DNA from: Bacillota bacterium
GTDB taxonomy: Bacteria > Bacillota > Clostridia > Peptostreptococcales > Anaerovoracaceae
DNA length: 64,000 bases
Assembly: GCA_021769295.1 (NCBI GenBank)
Contig: JAETTD010000007.1
Span: 1-64,000, forward strand
Reading direction: 5' to 3'
Shown in pieces: positions 1 through 9,604 of the stretch (positions are counted from its first letter, which is position 1; the number at the start of each line of letters is the position of its first letter). The notes under the pieces were generated by a model. It did no database searches and was not told where the DNA came from. It worked only from the letters and a program-made list of their open reading frames with translations. A program made the translations under genes and the position numbers.

Positions 1-2
1 GC

Positions 3-77
3 TATGCTTATGGCTGGTACAACAATCAGCGACCACATTCATTTAATGGTGGGTTACCACCGGCAAAGGTAGCATAA
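3..77 (+). mobile_element. C-terminal end of IS3/IS481-type transposase (integrase core), truncated by window start
   Basis: Frame 3 reads YAYGWYNNQRPHSFNGGLPPAKVA*, the typical integrase-core C-terminal motif (YN..RPH..L.G..P). Confidence 0.8.
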
Positions 78-120
78 ACAGCACATAGCTATTACAATTT
101 CCCTTGACCAGAACATGAAA

Positions 121-279
121 TGCCGTGATCAAAGAAAATTTCAGCATTCACGGCAGTTTGACCGCTTGTCGACCGCCAATACTGCCGCAATTCAGATAAA
201 TTCTAAGATTTACGGCAGTTTGACCTCCCTCAAGGCGCATAAAATGCCGTGATTAAAGAAAATTTCAGCATTTACGGCA
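121..279 (+). repeat. Tandem hairpin array, three 35-bp units TGCCG-N25-CGGCA starting at 121, 183 and 245 (exact 62-bp period)
   Basis: Units 121-155, 183-217, 245-279; terminal inverted repeats TGCCGY/RCGGCA; intervening 27-bp segments both begin GTTTGACC. Confidence 0.9.
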
Positions 280-333
280 ATCCGGCGTCGGGAGACCGGT
301 GCAAATGATCGCTTCCTAAGTAATATAGCAAAA

Positions 334-368
334 AAGCCGGGGTTCTCAGCATGGAACCTCGGTTTTTA
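334..368 (+). terminator. Rho-independent terminator-like hairpin
   Basis: AGCCGGGGTTC...GGAACCTCGGTTTTT. Confidence 0.6.
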
Positions 369-447
369 TTTGACATTATCACCAATCCATGGTACTTTCT
401 AATCAAAGATAAGTTGTAGAATCAGTAAATAGGTATTTTCATGTGAT

Positions 448-1197
448 TTGCGAATGGCGGTGATGAAAATGAAAGAAGTATTACGCAACAAAATTTTTTC
501 ATCGACAAAGGAATGGGACATTTTAAGCGATACCAATGTATTCAATGTGTTCGCGGAAGGAGTTCCCAGATGCGATTCCTCTGAAAAGGGGAAAGACATT
601 ATCAGAAAAGTCATTTGCCGAAACCTTTCTATTCAAAAGGCGCTTGTTGAGGAACTGGTTCATGTGAAATGTTTTGAAAAAGGGTTCGATTCTGTCAGTG
701 TAAACTACCCGTTCTTTGTGGGAAAATTATGCAATGCTGAAGAATTATTGGCAGATTTGAAAGCAATATATGGTGTAATTTGGCCCATTACGGATAGAAA
801 TCAAAAGCTCGTGGGCTATTATGTATCAAATACTTCACCTCAGGCATTGATTTCAGTCAAAGAACTTTATGATGAAAACAGAATAGATAGTTTGATATTA
901 AGGTTTCTTTCATTAGCAAAAGAAACACAGTCAGTGAAAAACCACTATGAGCGCTTTCTGTTAATGGAAAAAACAACGCCCCCTCAGCAATATGATTTTA
1001 ATGCCCATGACGATAATTTTTACAAAATAATCAAAGGCAGCTTAAAGTATGCAGGGATATATAGTTTTATGACTAATAAGTTTAACGAAAAGGAACTGGA
1101 AAAAGACTGCTATATTCAAAAGCTGATTGAGCTGGGGCATAAGGTATATGTTTGCAAATATGAAGATGAAAACTATTTAAATGTATATGTCAAGTAA
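448..1197 (+). CDS. Hypothetical protein (249 aa; TTG start in the track, ATG alternatives at 454, 463 and 469)
   Basis: Long ORF followed by a terminator; no family recognised. Confidence 0.6.
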   Translation: MRMAVMKMKEVLRNKIFSSTKEWDILSDTNVFNVFAEGVPRCDSSEKGKDIIRKVICRNLSIQKALVEELVHVKCFEKGFDSVSVNYPFFVGKLCNAEELLADLKAIYGVIWPITDRNQKLVGYYVSNTSPQALISVKELYDENRIDSLILRFLSLAKETQSVKNHYERFLLMEKTTPPQQYDFNAHDDNFYKIIKGSLKYAGIYSFMTNKFNEKELEKDCYIQKLIELGHKVYVCKYEDENYLNVYVK

Positions 1198-1248
1198 GAA
1201 GGAAAAGCCTGACTGATTTTCAGCAAGCGAGTGGGAAATAATATATAG

Positions 1249-1287
1249 AAGCACATAAGTTATACAAGGCTACTTATGTGCTTTTTA
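1249..1287 (+). terminator. Rho-independent terminator
   Basis: AGCACATAAGT...ACTTATGTGCT followed by T-run. Confidence 0.8.
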
Positions 1288-1328
1288 TTATCTTCTTTAT
1301 ATGTGCCTGTACCAAGAAAGATTTATAC

Positions 1329-1357
1329 TTGTAACAATGGCTAAAAAGTAGTACAAT
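1329..1357 (+). promoter_or_regulatory. Putative sigma-A promoter for secDF
   Basis: TTGTAA-N17-TACAAT, with an overlapping TATAAT. Confidence 0.45.
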
Positions 1358-1427
1358 ATAATGTAAAATAAAATGGCAATTTTTGTACATAAATGAGATT
1401 CGAAAGGTTAAATAAGGTTTTGAAAAG

Positions 1428-3632
1428 ATGAATCAGACAGTTAAAAGAGTCCTTGCAATACTGGTAATAGTAGTTACTTTTTTTGCATGGTATGTCAGCA
1501 TCTTTGGAATAGGAAGCATAAATTCCGCTAAAGACGCTTTAAAATACGGACTTGATATCAACGGTGGAGTCTACGTTGTAATGGAGGCTCAAACAGACCT
1601 AAAAGGTGAAGAACTGAAAGAGCTCATGGAACAGACAAGGGCGGTTCTCAACAATCGTGTAAACCAGATGGGTGTAGCCGAGGCCTCTGTGACCATAGAA
1701 GGAGACAAGAGAATAAGAGTTGAAATACCGGGAGCCGAAAATGCCGAAGAGGCTATAGCGGCTGTAGGAAAGACAGCTCAGCTTCAGTTTATACTGGCCG
1801 ACGGCAGCGTCGTAGTTGACGGAAGCCATGTTAAAGACGCTCAGATCGCTACGGACGGTTCATATTATAAGATCCTTTTGGATTTCGACCAGGAGGGAGC
1901 TGCTCTCTTTGAAGAAGGAACCAGAAAGGCATTTAACAGAGAAGTGACGCCGACAATCGACGGTATCGCATCAAATGAGATTGCAATAGTTTTGGATAAC
2001 GAAATTATAGTACACCCGAGCGTTAAATCCGTTATAAGCGGCGGAAACTGTGAGATGTCAGGCAACTATACAAAAGAAAGCGCATCTACCACAGCAGCCT
2101 TGATAAGAGGCGGTGCACTGCCGGTGGACTTGGTGGAAGTGCAGTCATCAGTTCAGTCGGCTTCCATAGGAGCCGATGCTCTTGACAAATCCATAGTGGC
2201 AGGAGCCATAGGTATAGCTATTGTGTTTATACTTATGATCGCTTATTTCGGACTTCTCGGAGTGATTGCAGATATAGCGCTGATGCTTTATGTAGCCATG
2301 TTCATATGGTCGATGTCGGCCTTTAATGCGGTGCTCACTCTGCCGGGAATAGCGGCTTTGATACTTTCGATAGGTATGGCTGTAGACGCCAACGTAATAA
2401 TATTTGCCAGAATCAAAGAAGAAATATGCGCAGGAAAGAGTATAAGGGTTGCTGTAAACGCAGGATTTAAGAACGCCTTAAAGACCGTCCTTGATGCTCA
2501 GATAACCACTTTGATAGCGGCAGTTGTTCTCTACGAAGTAGGAACCACATCCGTAAAGGGCTTTGCCCTTACGTTGATTATAGGTATAGTGATAAGTATC
2601 TTTACAGCTGTAATCATTACCCAGCTTTTAATTTCAATTCTGGCTGAAAGCAAAAAGTTTGCCAAGAACAAATTCTTTGGCGTAAAGGAAGACGGAACGC
2701 CTAAGCAGTTCCTGAAAAAATCATTTGCCTTTATTAAAAACAGAAAGATATTTTATATAATAAGTTCCGCCATTATAATCGTAGGCCTGGTATTTTCCTT
2801 TGCAAGAGGTCTCAACTACGGAATAGATTTTACGGGCGGAACGATGATACAGGTAGACTTGCATGAGCAGGTCGACATATCGGAAGTGGAAAAGGCAATT
2901 TCTGAATATGATTTGGATCCGTCTATAATTTATTCAGGCGAGAACAATACGCAGGTTGTAATCAAAACCATAGAATCTCTCGATAACGATAAACGTGCGG
3001 AAGTTATAGAAACTTTGGGAGATAAATTCGGAATAACAGACGATGATGTTCTTGCTTCCGAACAGTTCGGACCGTCGGTGGGAGACGAACTTAAACTCAA
3101 TGCTGTAAAAGCAGTGATTATTGCTTCCATAGGTATGTTGATATATATAATTTTCAGGTTCAAATCGTGGAAGTACGGCTTCTCCGCAATATTGGGAGTT
3201 GTGCATGACGTTCTCATGGTCATAGCTCTTTACGGTATATTCGGATTTACGGTAAACAATCCGTTTATTGCGGCTATACTTACTTTGGTAGGTTATTCCA
3301 TAAACGATACCATTGTAATATTTGACAGAATAAGAGAAAATAAGCTGCTGCACAGAAAAGACGGCAGTGAAGTTAATATCGACAGAAGTATAAACGACAC
3401 ATTAAACAGAACCATAATGACTTCACTGACTACCCTTGCGGTGATGATACCTCTTTGCATCATGGTATCTTCCTCAATAAGAGAGTTTATCATACCTCTA
3501 ATGGCGGGAGTAATAATAGGATGTTACTCATCAATATTCGTATGCAGCCCGATATATTATGATTTATGTAAGGGAGAGGAAGGTTCAAAATATTTAAAAC
3601 AGTCAAAGAATAAAGGAAAGACCAAAAAATAA
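1428..3632 (+). CDS. secDF: Fused protein translocase subunit SecDF
   Basis: SecD-like N-half (DINGGVYVVMEA) and SecF-like C-half (GIDFTGGTMIQV) in one 734-aa ORF. Confidence 0.95.
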   Translation: MNQTVKRVLAILVIVVTFFAWYVSIFGIGSINSAKDALKYGLDINGGVYVVMEAQTDLKGEELKELMEQTRAVLNNRVNQMGVAEASVTIEGDKRIRVEIPGAENAEEAIAAVGKTAQLQFILADGSVVVDGSHVKDAQIATDGSYYKILLDFDQEGAALFEEGTRKAFNREVTPTIDGIASNEIAIVLDNEIIVHPSVKSVISGGNCEMSGNYTKESASTTAALIRGGALPVDLVEVQSSVQSASIGADALDKSIVAGAIGIAIVFILMIAYFGLLGVIADIALMLYVAMFIWSMSAFNAVLTLPGIAALILSIGMAVDANVIIFARIKEEICAGKSIRVAVNAGFKNALKTVLDAQITTLIAAVVLYEVGTTSVKGFALTLIIGIVISIFTAVIITQLLISILAESKKFAKNKFFGVKEDGTPKQFLKKSFAFIKNRKIFYIISSAIIIVGLVFSFARGLNYGIDFTGGTMIQVDLHEQVDISEVEKAISEYDLDPSIIYSGENNTQVVIKTIESLDNDKRAEVIETLGDKFGITDDDVLASEQFGPSVGDELKLNAVKAVIIASIGMLIYIIFRFKSWKYGFSAILGVVHDVLMVIALYGIFGFTVNNPFIAAILTLVGYSINDTIVIFDRIRENKLLHRKDGSEVNIDRSINDTLNRTIMTSLTTLAVMIPLCIMVSSSIREFIIPLMAGVIIGCYSSIFVCSPIYYDLCKGEEGSKYLKQSKNKGKTKK

Positions 3633-3653
3633 GAAATTCAGGAGTTATATCAG

Positions 3654-5858
3654 ATGAAAACAAAAGCCCAATTTTTAGAAGAAATATTAAATATAAATTC
3701 TAAATACAACACCGAAATGATTGGCAAAGCTTTTGATAAGGCGCAGAAGCTGCACGAAGGACAGCTTAGAAAAAGCGGAGAGCCTTATTTTATCCATCCC
3801 ATAAACGTTGCCATAATACTCGCACATCTTGGCATGGATGAAGATACAATCGTCGGCGGGCTTTTGCATGACGTCGTTGAGGATACCGATTATACGAGAG
3901 AAGAGCTGGTCAAGGATTTCAGTGAGGATATAGCCCTTCTCGTAGACGGAGTTACGAAACTGGGTTCTATCAAATTTGAATCAAAAGAAGAGATTCAGGC
4001 GGAAAACTTCCGTAAGATGTTTCTTGCCATGTCCAAGGATATTCGAGTGCTTATAATAAAGCTTGCGGACAGACTTCATAACATGCGGACCATAGAATTC
4101 ATGAAGCCTTCAAAGATAGAAGAAAAGTGCAAAGAAACCCTTGAAATCTATGCGCCGCTGGCCAGCAGGCTGGGTATTTCAACGGTAAAATTTGAGCTGG
4201 AAGACATAGCCCTCAAATATCTCCACCCTCAGGAATTTAAGGATTTACAGGAAAAAGTAAGTCAGAAGAAATCACAAAGGGAAGAAACCATAAACAACGT
4301 TATAGAAGAAATAGAAGAGTCCCTTGCCGATATGGACTTAAAATATGAAATATACGGCCGTGCAAAGCATTTTTACAGCATATACAAGAAGATGAAATTT
4401 CAGAACAAACAGATAGATGAAATATTCGACCTTATAGCCGTAAGAATCATAGTCGACACGGTAAAAGACTGTTATGCCGTTTTGGGAATTGTCCACACCA
4501 TGTGGAAGCCGATTCCGGGCAGGTTCAAAGACTATATAGCCATGCCTAAGCCTAACATGTATCAGTCCCTGCATACTACCGTAATAGGGGATAACGGAGA
4601 GCCTTTTGAAATTCAGATAAGAACTCACGAGATGCATGAGGTTGCTGAATACGGAATTGCCGCTCACTGGAAATATAAAGAAGGCAAGACATCGGGAAAG
4701 ACGTCAAAGGATGATATTAAACTTGCATGGCTGAGACAGTCCCTTGAATGGCAGCAGGATTTGAACGACCCTAAAGATTTTCTCGAAACTATGAAGATGG
4801 ACTTGTTTGCCACTCAGGTATTCGTATTTACGCCAAGAGGCGACGTAATAGAACTGCCGGCAGGCTCTACTCCTCTGGACTTTGCCTTTAAAATTCACTC
4901 TGCCATAGGGTGCAAATGCGTGGGAGCAAAGGTTAACGGTAAAATGGTTACTATCGACCATACGCTGCAAAACGGCGATATAGTCGAAATCGTAACATCT
5001 GCCAATTCTACGGGACCGAGCGTTGACTGGCTTAAGATAGCAAAGAGTTCCAATGCAAGAAATAAGATAAGAGGATGGCTTAAAAAGGAAAACAAATCCG
5101 ATAATATAGAAAAGGGCAAGGACGTTCTCGACAAGGCCATAAGAAAAAAGGGCTATGACCCTGCATTATGTGCAAAGACGGCTTATGTAACCAAAGCCAT
5201 GAAAGCAATGAACTTTGCAAATACAGACGAAGGATATGCGCAAATTGCAAACGGAGGCTCCCTTGTAAGCAAACTATGCAACCTTCTGTTCTCTTATTAT
5301 AACGAAGACAATAAGGTTGAAAATAAGAGTGACGAAACCATAATGGCAGATATAAAAGCTGCCGAAGCCAAACGACAGAAAGCCGAACACAGGAGGCAGA
5401 AGGAGAGCCCGGGCGTAATCGTAAAAGGAACCGATAACCTTATGATTAAGCTTGCCAGATGCTGCAATCCGGTACCGGGAGACGATATTGTAGGCTTTAT
5501 AACCAAGGGCAGAGGAATATCGGTGCACCGCTGCGATTGTTCCAATATTACCAACTTGCCTGAGCACGAAAAATCAAGATTTATAGAAGTTGAATGGGAA
5601 GACCTTAAAGCAGGCAAATCCTACGATGCGGACATATGCATAGTCGGAAGCGACAGGAAAGGCATACTCTCGGATATATCCAAGGTATGTGAGGACATGG
5701 ATATACATCTGTCGGGAGTAAACGCAAAGACGGGTAGAGACGGAAGCCTTACCATGACCATAACACTTTCCATATCCAGTACCCAGGAAATGCAGAAAGT
5801 TCTCAGAAATTTGAGAAATATTGAAGGCGTATCCCACGTTTACAGGGCAAAATCTTAG
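3654..5858 (+). CDS. relA: Bifunctional (p)ppGpp synthetase/hydrolase
   Basis: HD domain ([10 protein letters not shown]), synthetase, TGS and ACT regions; 734 aa. Confidence 0.95.
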   Translation: MKTKAQFLEEILNINSKYNTEMIGKAFDKAQKLHEGQLRKSGEPYFIHPINVAIILAHLGMDEDTIVGGLLHDVVEDTDYTREELVKDFSEDIALLVDGVTKLGSIKFESKEEIQAENFRKMFLAMSKDIRVLIIKLADRLHNMRTIEFMKPSKIEEKCKETLEIYAPLASRLGISTVKFELEDIALKYLHPQEFKDLQEKVSQKKSQREETINNVIEEIEESLADMDLKYEIYGRAKHFYSIYKKMKFQNKQIDEIFDLIAVRIIVDTVKDCYAVLGIVHTMWKPIPGRFKDYIAMPKPNMYQSLHTTVIGDNGEPFEIQIRTHEMHEVAEYGIAAHWKYKEGKTSGKTSKDDIKLAWLRQSLEWQQDLNDPKDFLETMKMDLFATQVFVFTPRGDVIELPAGSTPLDFAFKIHSAIGCKCVGAKVNGKMVTIDHTLQNGDIVEIVTSANSTGPSVDWLKIAKSSNARNKIRGWLKKENKSDNIEKGKDVLDKAIRKKGYDPALCAKTAYVTKAMKAMNFANTDEGYAQIANGGSLVSKLCNLLFSYYNEDNKVENKSDETIMADIKAAEAKRQKAEHRRQKESPGVIVKGTDNLMIKLARCCNPVPGDDIVGFITKGRGISVHRCDCSNITNLPEHEKSRFIEVEWEDLKAGKSYDADICIVGSDRKGILSDISKVCEDMDIHLSGVNAKTGRDGSLTMTITLSISSTQEMQKVLRNLRNIEGVSHVYRAKS

Positions 5859-5869
5859 GAGAAAAGCAA

Positions 5870-6319
5870 GTGAGAGCAGTAGTACAGAGAGTAAAAGAAG
5901 CAGACGTGACTGTCGAAGAAAAGATTACGGGCAGCATAAACAAGGGACTCATGGTCCTTTTGGGAGTTGAAGAAGGCGATACGGAAGCGGATGCCGTTTA
6001 CATGGCAGAAAAAATCGCAGGTCTCAGAATTTTTGAAGACAAAGAGGGAAAGATGAATCTGTCCCTACAGGATACAGGCGGCCAGGTTTTGGCTGTTTCA
6101 CAGTTCACTCTCCTCGGAGACGCAAGAAAGGGCAAACGCCCCAGCTTTATAAAGGCGGCAAGGCCAGAAGAAGCAAATGCATTATACCGACGGTTTGTAG
6201 AACTTGTAAAAGAGAAGAATATAGACGTTCAAGAAGGAATTTTTCAGGCAGAAATGCTGGTTAGAATATATAATGACGGTCCGGTAACCATTTTGCTGGA
6301 CAGTAAAAAATTGTTTTAG
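5870..6319 (+). CDS. dtd: D-aminoacyl-tRNA deacylase
   Basis: MRAVVQRV...[21 protein letters not shown] start. Confidence 0.95.
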   Translation: MRAVVQRVKEADVTVEEKITGSINKGLMVLLGVEEGDTEADAVYMAEKIAGLRIFEDKEGKMNLSLQDTGGQVLAVSQFTLLGDARKGKRPSFIKAARPEEANALYRRFVELVKEKNIDVQEGIFQAEMLVRIYNDGPVTILLDSKKLF

Positions 6320-6328
6320 GAGATTAAA

Positions 6329-6949
6329 ATGAAAATAAGCAGTTATATGACAGGACCTATACAGGCAAATACCTACTTAGTCTATGATGAGAACACAAAA
6401 AAAGGCTTTATAGTAGACCCCGGCGGATACGAAAGCCGAATTACGGCGGAAGCAAAAGCTGAGGGCTTGGATATTGAATATATAATTCTTACTCACGGGC
6501 ATGGAGACCATATCGGCGGGGTAGAAGGCTTCAGAAATGATTTTCCGGGAGTAAAAGTGGTTGCCCATGAGGAAGAAAAAGAAATGCTTGAAAACCCGGA
6601 CATAAATTCATCTGTAGAGATGTTCGGAAAAGCGATAACGGTAGATGCCGATATATTTGTAAAAGATAAGGATGCTCTGAAAGTGGGAGATATGAATCTA
6701 AATTTCATATTCACACCGGGACATACCAAAGGCGGCATGTGCATCTATGTTGACGGACATCTGTTCAGCGGAGATACATTGTTCCGCTATTCCATAGGAA
6801 GAACCGACTTTTACGGAGGAAGTTACAGACTGCTGATAAACTCAATAAAGGACAGGATTTTTGTATTTCCTGATGATACCGTTGTTTTGCCCGGACATAT
6901 GGGAAAGACGACAGTAGGCGAAGAAAAAAGAGGAAACCCGTTTGTATAA
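6329..6949 (+). CDS. Metallo-beta-lactamase fold hydrolase (glyoxalase II-like)
   Basis: THGHGDHIGG, FTPGHTKGG, SGDTLF motifs. Confidence 0.9.
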   Translation: MKISSYMTGPIQANTYLVYDENTKKGFIVDPGGYESRITAEAKAEGLDIEYIILTHGHGDHIGGVEGFRNDFPGVKVVAHEEEKEMLENPDINSSVEMFGKAITVDADIFVKDKDALKVGDMNLNFIFTPGHTKGGMCIYVDGHLFSGDTLFRYSIGRTDFYGGSYRLLINSIKDRIFVFPDDTVVLPGHMGKTTVGEEKRGNPFV

Positions 6950-8327
6950 TATAGTAATACACAAAATTTCAGACAAGTATGATTTCAGCGAACTTATAAA
7001 AATATTTATTCCGCCCAAGGAATTTTCTCTGTTTACAGAGTGGGAATATGACGGCGACGAATTTGATGAAGAAGATACTCTTATCGAATTTAACACGGCC
7101 GGATTTACGGAAAAGAACCAGATAAAACGCGAGATTTACATGGGCCTTTCACAGATTACGGGAGTTGCTCCTCCGTGGGGCATACTTACAGGTGTGCGCC
7201 CGGTAAAAATGGCCAGAGAGGTGTTTGAGCAATACGGCTCCAAGACGGAGGTTTTGAAAAAACTTACGGAATTTTATCTGTTAAGCCATGAAAAGGCTCT
7301 GCTTCTTACGGATATTTATGAGTATCAGCAAAGGACATGGGGAAGTGTGCCCGGCGGCTCGGCAGGAGTATATATAGGAATCCCATTTTGCCCTACGAGA
7401 TGTTTGTACTGTTCTTTTACATCCAACCAGAAGGGAGAGGATGAAATAGAGAAATATCTCGAAGCGCTGATTAAGGAAATCGAGTATGCAGGCAGCGCTA
7501 TGAGGGAATCGAATATATATCCGGAATCCATATATATAGGAGGCGGAACTCCGACCACCCTTACGGCCCGGCAGCTCGACAGGCTCCTATCCCGTGTGGA
7601 AACCTGCTTTGACCTTTCAAAGACCGTTGAGTTTACCGTAGAGGCAGGTAGACCGGACACCATTACAGCTGAAAAACTTAAAGTGCTGTCAGAGCATGGC
7701 GTGCAGCGTATAAGCATCAATCCGCAGACCATGAAAGATGAAACCCTTAAACTTATAGGTCGTTCACACAGCGTTGAGAATATAAGAGATGCTTTTAAAA
7801 CGGCCAAAGAATCGGGAAATTTTATCATAAATGCAGATTTGATTGCAGGTCTGCCGGGAGAAACTCCGGAAGATTTTGAAGAAACTTTAAGGCAAATTAT
7901 ATCGCTGGAACCGGCAAACATCACGGTACATACCTTGGCGGTCAAAAGAGCGTCAAAGCTCATTGAAGCCGATGAGGAGTATCATTATAAGCAGGATGCG
8001 GTAGTTAAAGAAATGCTTAAAAGGGCTAAGGAAGGACTGAAAGACGCAGGATATGTTCCGTATTATCTTTACAGGCAGAAACATATGGCAGGAGCCCTTG
8101 AAAACGTCGGATATTGCAAAGAAGATACGTCATGTGTTTATAACATAAGGATAATGGACGAAAGGCAGAGTATTCTGGCGCTGGGAGCAGGCGGAATAAG
8201 CAAGAGATATTATCCTGAAGAGAACAGACTTGAAAGAGTTCCCAACGTGTCCAATTATGAAATATATATAGACAGGCTGGATGAAATGATAGAAAGAAAA
8301 AGAAAAAATTTTTTTGAGGAGGTATAA
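6942..8327 (+). CDS. hemZ: Coproporphyrinogen dehydrogenase HemZ-like radical SAM protein
   Basis: FCPTRCLYCSF radical SAM motif with HemZ-type N-terminal region; TTG start overlapping the previous gene. Confidence 0.85.
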   Translation: MYNIVIHKISDKYDFSELIKIFIPPKEFSLFTEWEYDGDEFDEEDTLIEFNTAGFTEKNQIKREIYMGLSQITGVAPPWGILTGVRPVKMAREVFEQYGSKTEVLKKLTEFYLLSHEKALLLTDIYEYQQRTWGSVPGGSAGVYIGIPFCPTRCLYCSFTSNQKGEDEIEKYLEALIKEIEYAGSAMRESNIYPESIYIGGGTPTTLTARQLDRLLSRVETCFDLSKTVEFTVEAGRPDTITAEKLKVLSEHGVQRISINPQTMKDETLKLIGRSHSVENIRDAFKTAKESGNFIINADLIAGLPGETPEDFEETLRQIISLEPANITVHTLAVKRASKLIEADEEYHYKQDAVVKEMLKRAKEGLKDAGYVPYYLYRQKHMAGALENVGYCKEDTSCVYNIRIMDERQSILALGAGGISKRYYPEENRLERVPNVSNYEIYIDRLDEMIERKRKNFFEEV

Positions 8328-8330
8328 AAA

Positions 8331-9584
8331 GTGTTAACAAATGCGCCAAAAGGAACAAAAGATTTATTGCCAAATCAGGTGTACAAATGGCACTATGTTG
8401 AAGAAAAATTCCGAAATATATGTAAAAGGTACGGATTTAAAGAAATAAGGACACCGATGTTTGAACATACAGAAGTTTTTGCAAGAGGAATAGGAGACAC
8501 TACCGACGTGGTTCAGAAGGAAATGTATACCTTTAACGACCACGGAAACAGGAGTATAACCTTAAAGCCGGAGGGAACTTCGGGAGCTGTGAGAGCTTTT
8601 ATAGAGCACAAGCAGTATGCTGAAGTTCAGCCTACAAAGTATTATTATGATACGGATTGTTTCAGATATGAAAAACCGCAGTCAGGACGCCTTAGACATT
8701 TTCACCAGTTTGGCATAGAAGTTTTCGGAACGTCAAATATGATGGCGGATGCCGAAGTAATCTGCCTGGCTCATGACTTCCTTACGGATTTGGGAATAAA
8801 CGAAATAGAACTGCGAATCAACAGCGTAGGCTGCCCGGAATGCAGAAGCAAGTACAGAGAGGCTCTGAAAGCATTTTTGCTTCCTCATTACGACGAACTG
8901 TGCGGCACATGCAAGGACAGGTTTGAACGCAACCCTATGAGAATAATAGATTGCAAGTCCGAAATATGTCAGTCCATAGTTAAAGGCGCGCCGAGAATGC
9001 TGGATTATCTCTGCGACGATTGCAAAAACGCTTTCGAAGAACTGCAGTCCAACTTGACGGCAATGGGAATTCCTTTTGTCATTGACCCTAACATAGTAAG
9101 AGGTCTGGATTATTACACAAAGACGGCCTTTGAATTTGTTACCACAAAGATAGGCGCTCAGGGCACCGTGTGCGGCGGAGGCAGATACGACCACCTTATT
9201 GAGGAACTGGGAGGACCTCCTATTCCGGGAGTGGGTTTCGGCCTCGGAATCGAAAGACTGCTCATGCTGATGGAAATTAGCGGCGCATATTTTCCTGAAG
9301 ATGACAGCGTGGATGCGTTTATCGCAGTCATGGGAGACGCAGCAAAATGCTTTGGACTTAAGCTTTGCAGAGAACTTAGAGCAAAAGGCATGATCGTTGA
9401 AATGGATACGCTGGCCAGAAATATCAAAGGTCAGTTTAAATATGCAGACAGGCTGAATGCCAAGTATACGCTGGTAATCGGCGAGAACGAACTGGAAAAG
9501 GGAGTAGTATCGCTGAAAGATATGTCAAAATCGGAACAGAGAGAAGTAAAAATAGAAGATATTTTTGAAGAAATCAGTAAATAA
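8331..9584 (+). CDS. hisS: Histidyl-tRNA synthetase
   Basis: APKGTKDLLP, class II motifs, VRGLDYYTKTAFE. Confidence 0.95.
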   Translation: MLTNAPKGTKDLLPNQVYKWHYVEEKFRNICKRYGFKEIRTPMFEHTEVFARGIGDTTDVVQKEMYTFNDHGNRSITLKPEGTSGAVRAFIEHKQYAEVQPTKYYYDTDCFRYEKPQSGRLRHFHQFGIEVFGTSNMMADAEVICLAHDFLTDLGINEIELRINSVGCPECRSKYREALKAFLLPHYDELCGTCKDRFERNPMRIIDCKSEICQSIVKGAPRMLDYLCDDCKNAFEELQSNLTAMGIPFVIDPNIVRGLDYYTKTAFEFVTTKIGAQGTVCGGGRYDHLIEELGGPPIPGVGFGLGIERLLMLMEISGAYFPEDDSVDAFIAVMGDAAKCFGLKLCRELRAKGMIVEMDTLARNIKGQFKYADRLNAKYTLVIGENELEKGVVSLKDMSKSEQREVKIEDIFEEISK

Positions 9585-9604
9585 ACAGGAGAATGTAAAT
9601 TAAC

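Noticed and set aside
121-279. CRISPR array (35-bp repeat, 27-bp spacer dimensions)
   Set aside because: Repeats are only loosely conserved inside, the spacers share edges with each other, only 3-4 units occur per locus, and no cas genes are visible. Palindromic tandem repeats explain it better.
399-614. 71-aa minus-strand ORF
   Set aside because: Antisense to the 448..1197 ORF, no RBS or family.
1428-3632. SecDF fusion as novel
   Set aside because: Single-chain SecDF is already known, e.g. in Bacillus.
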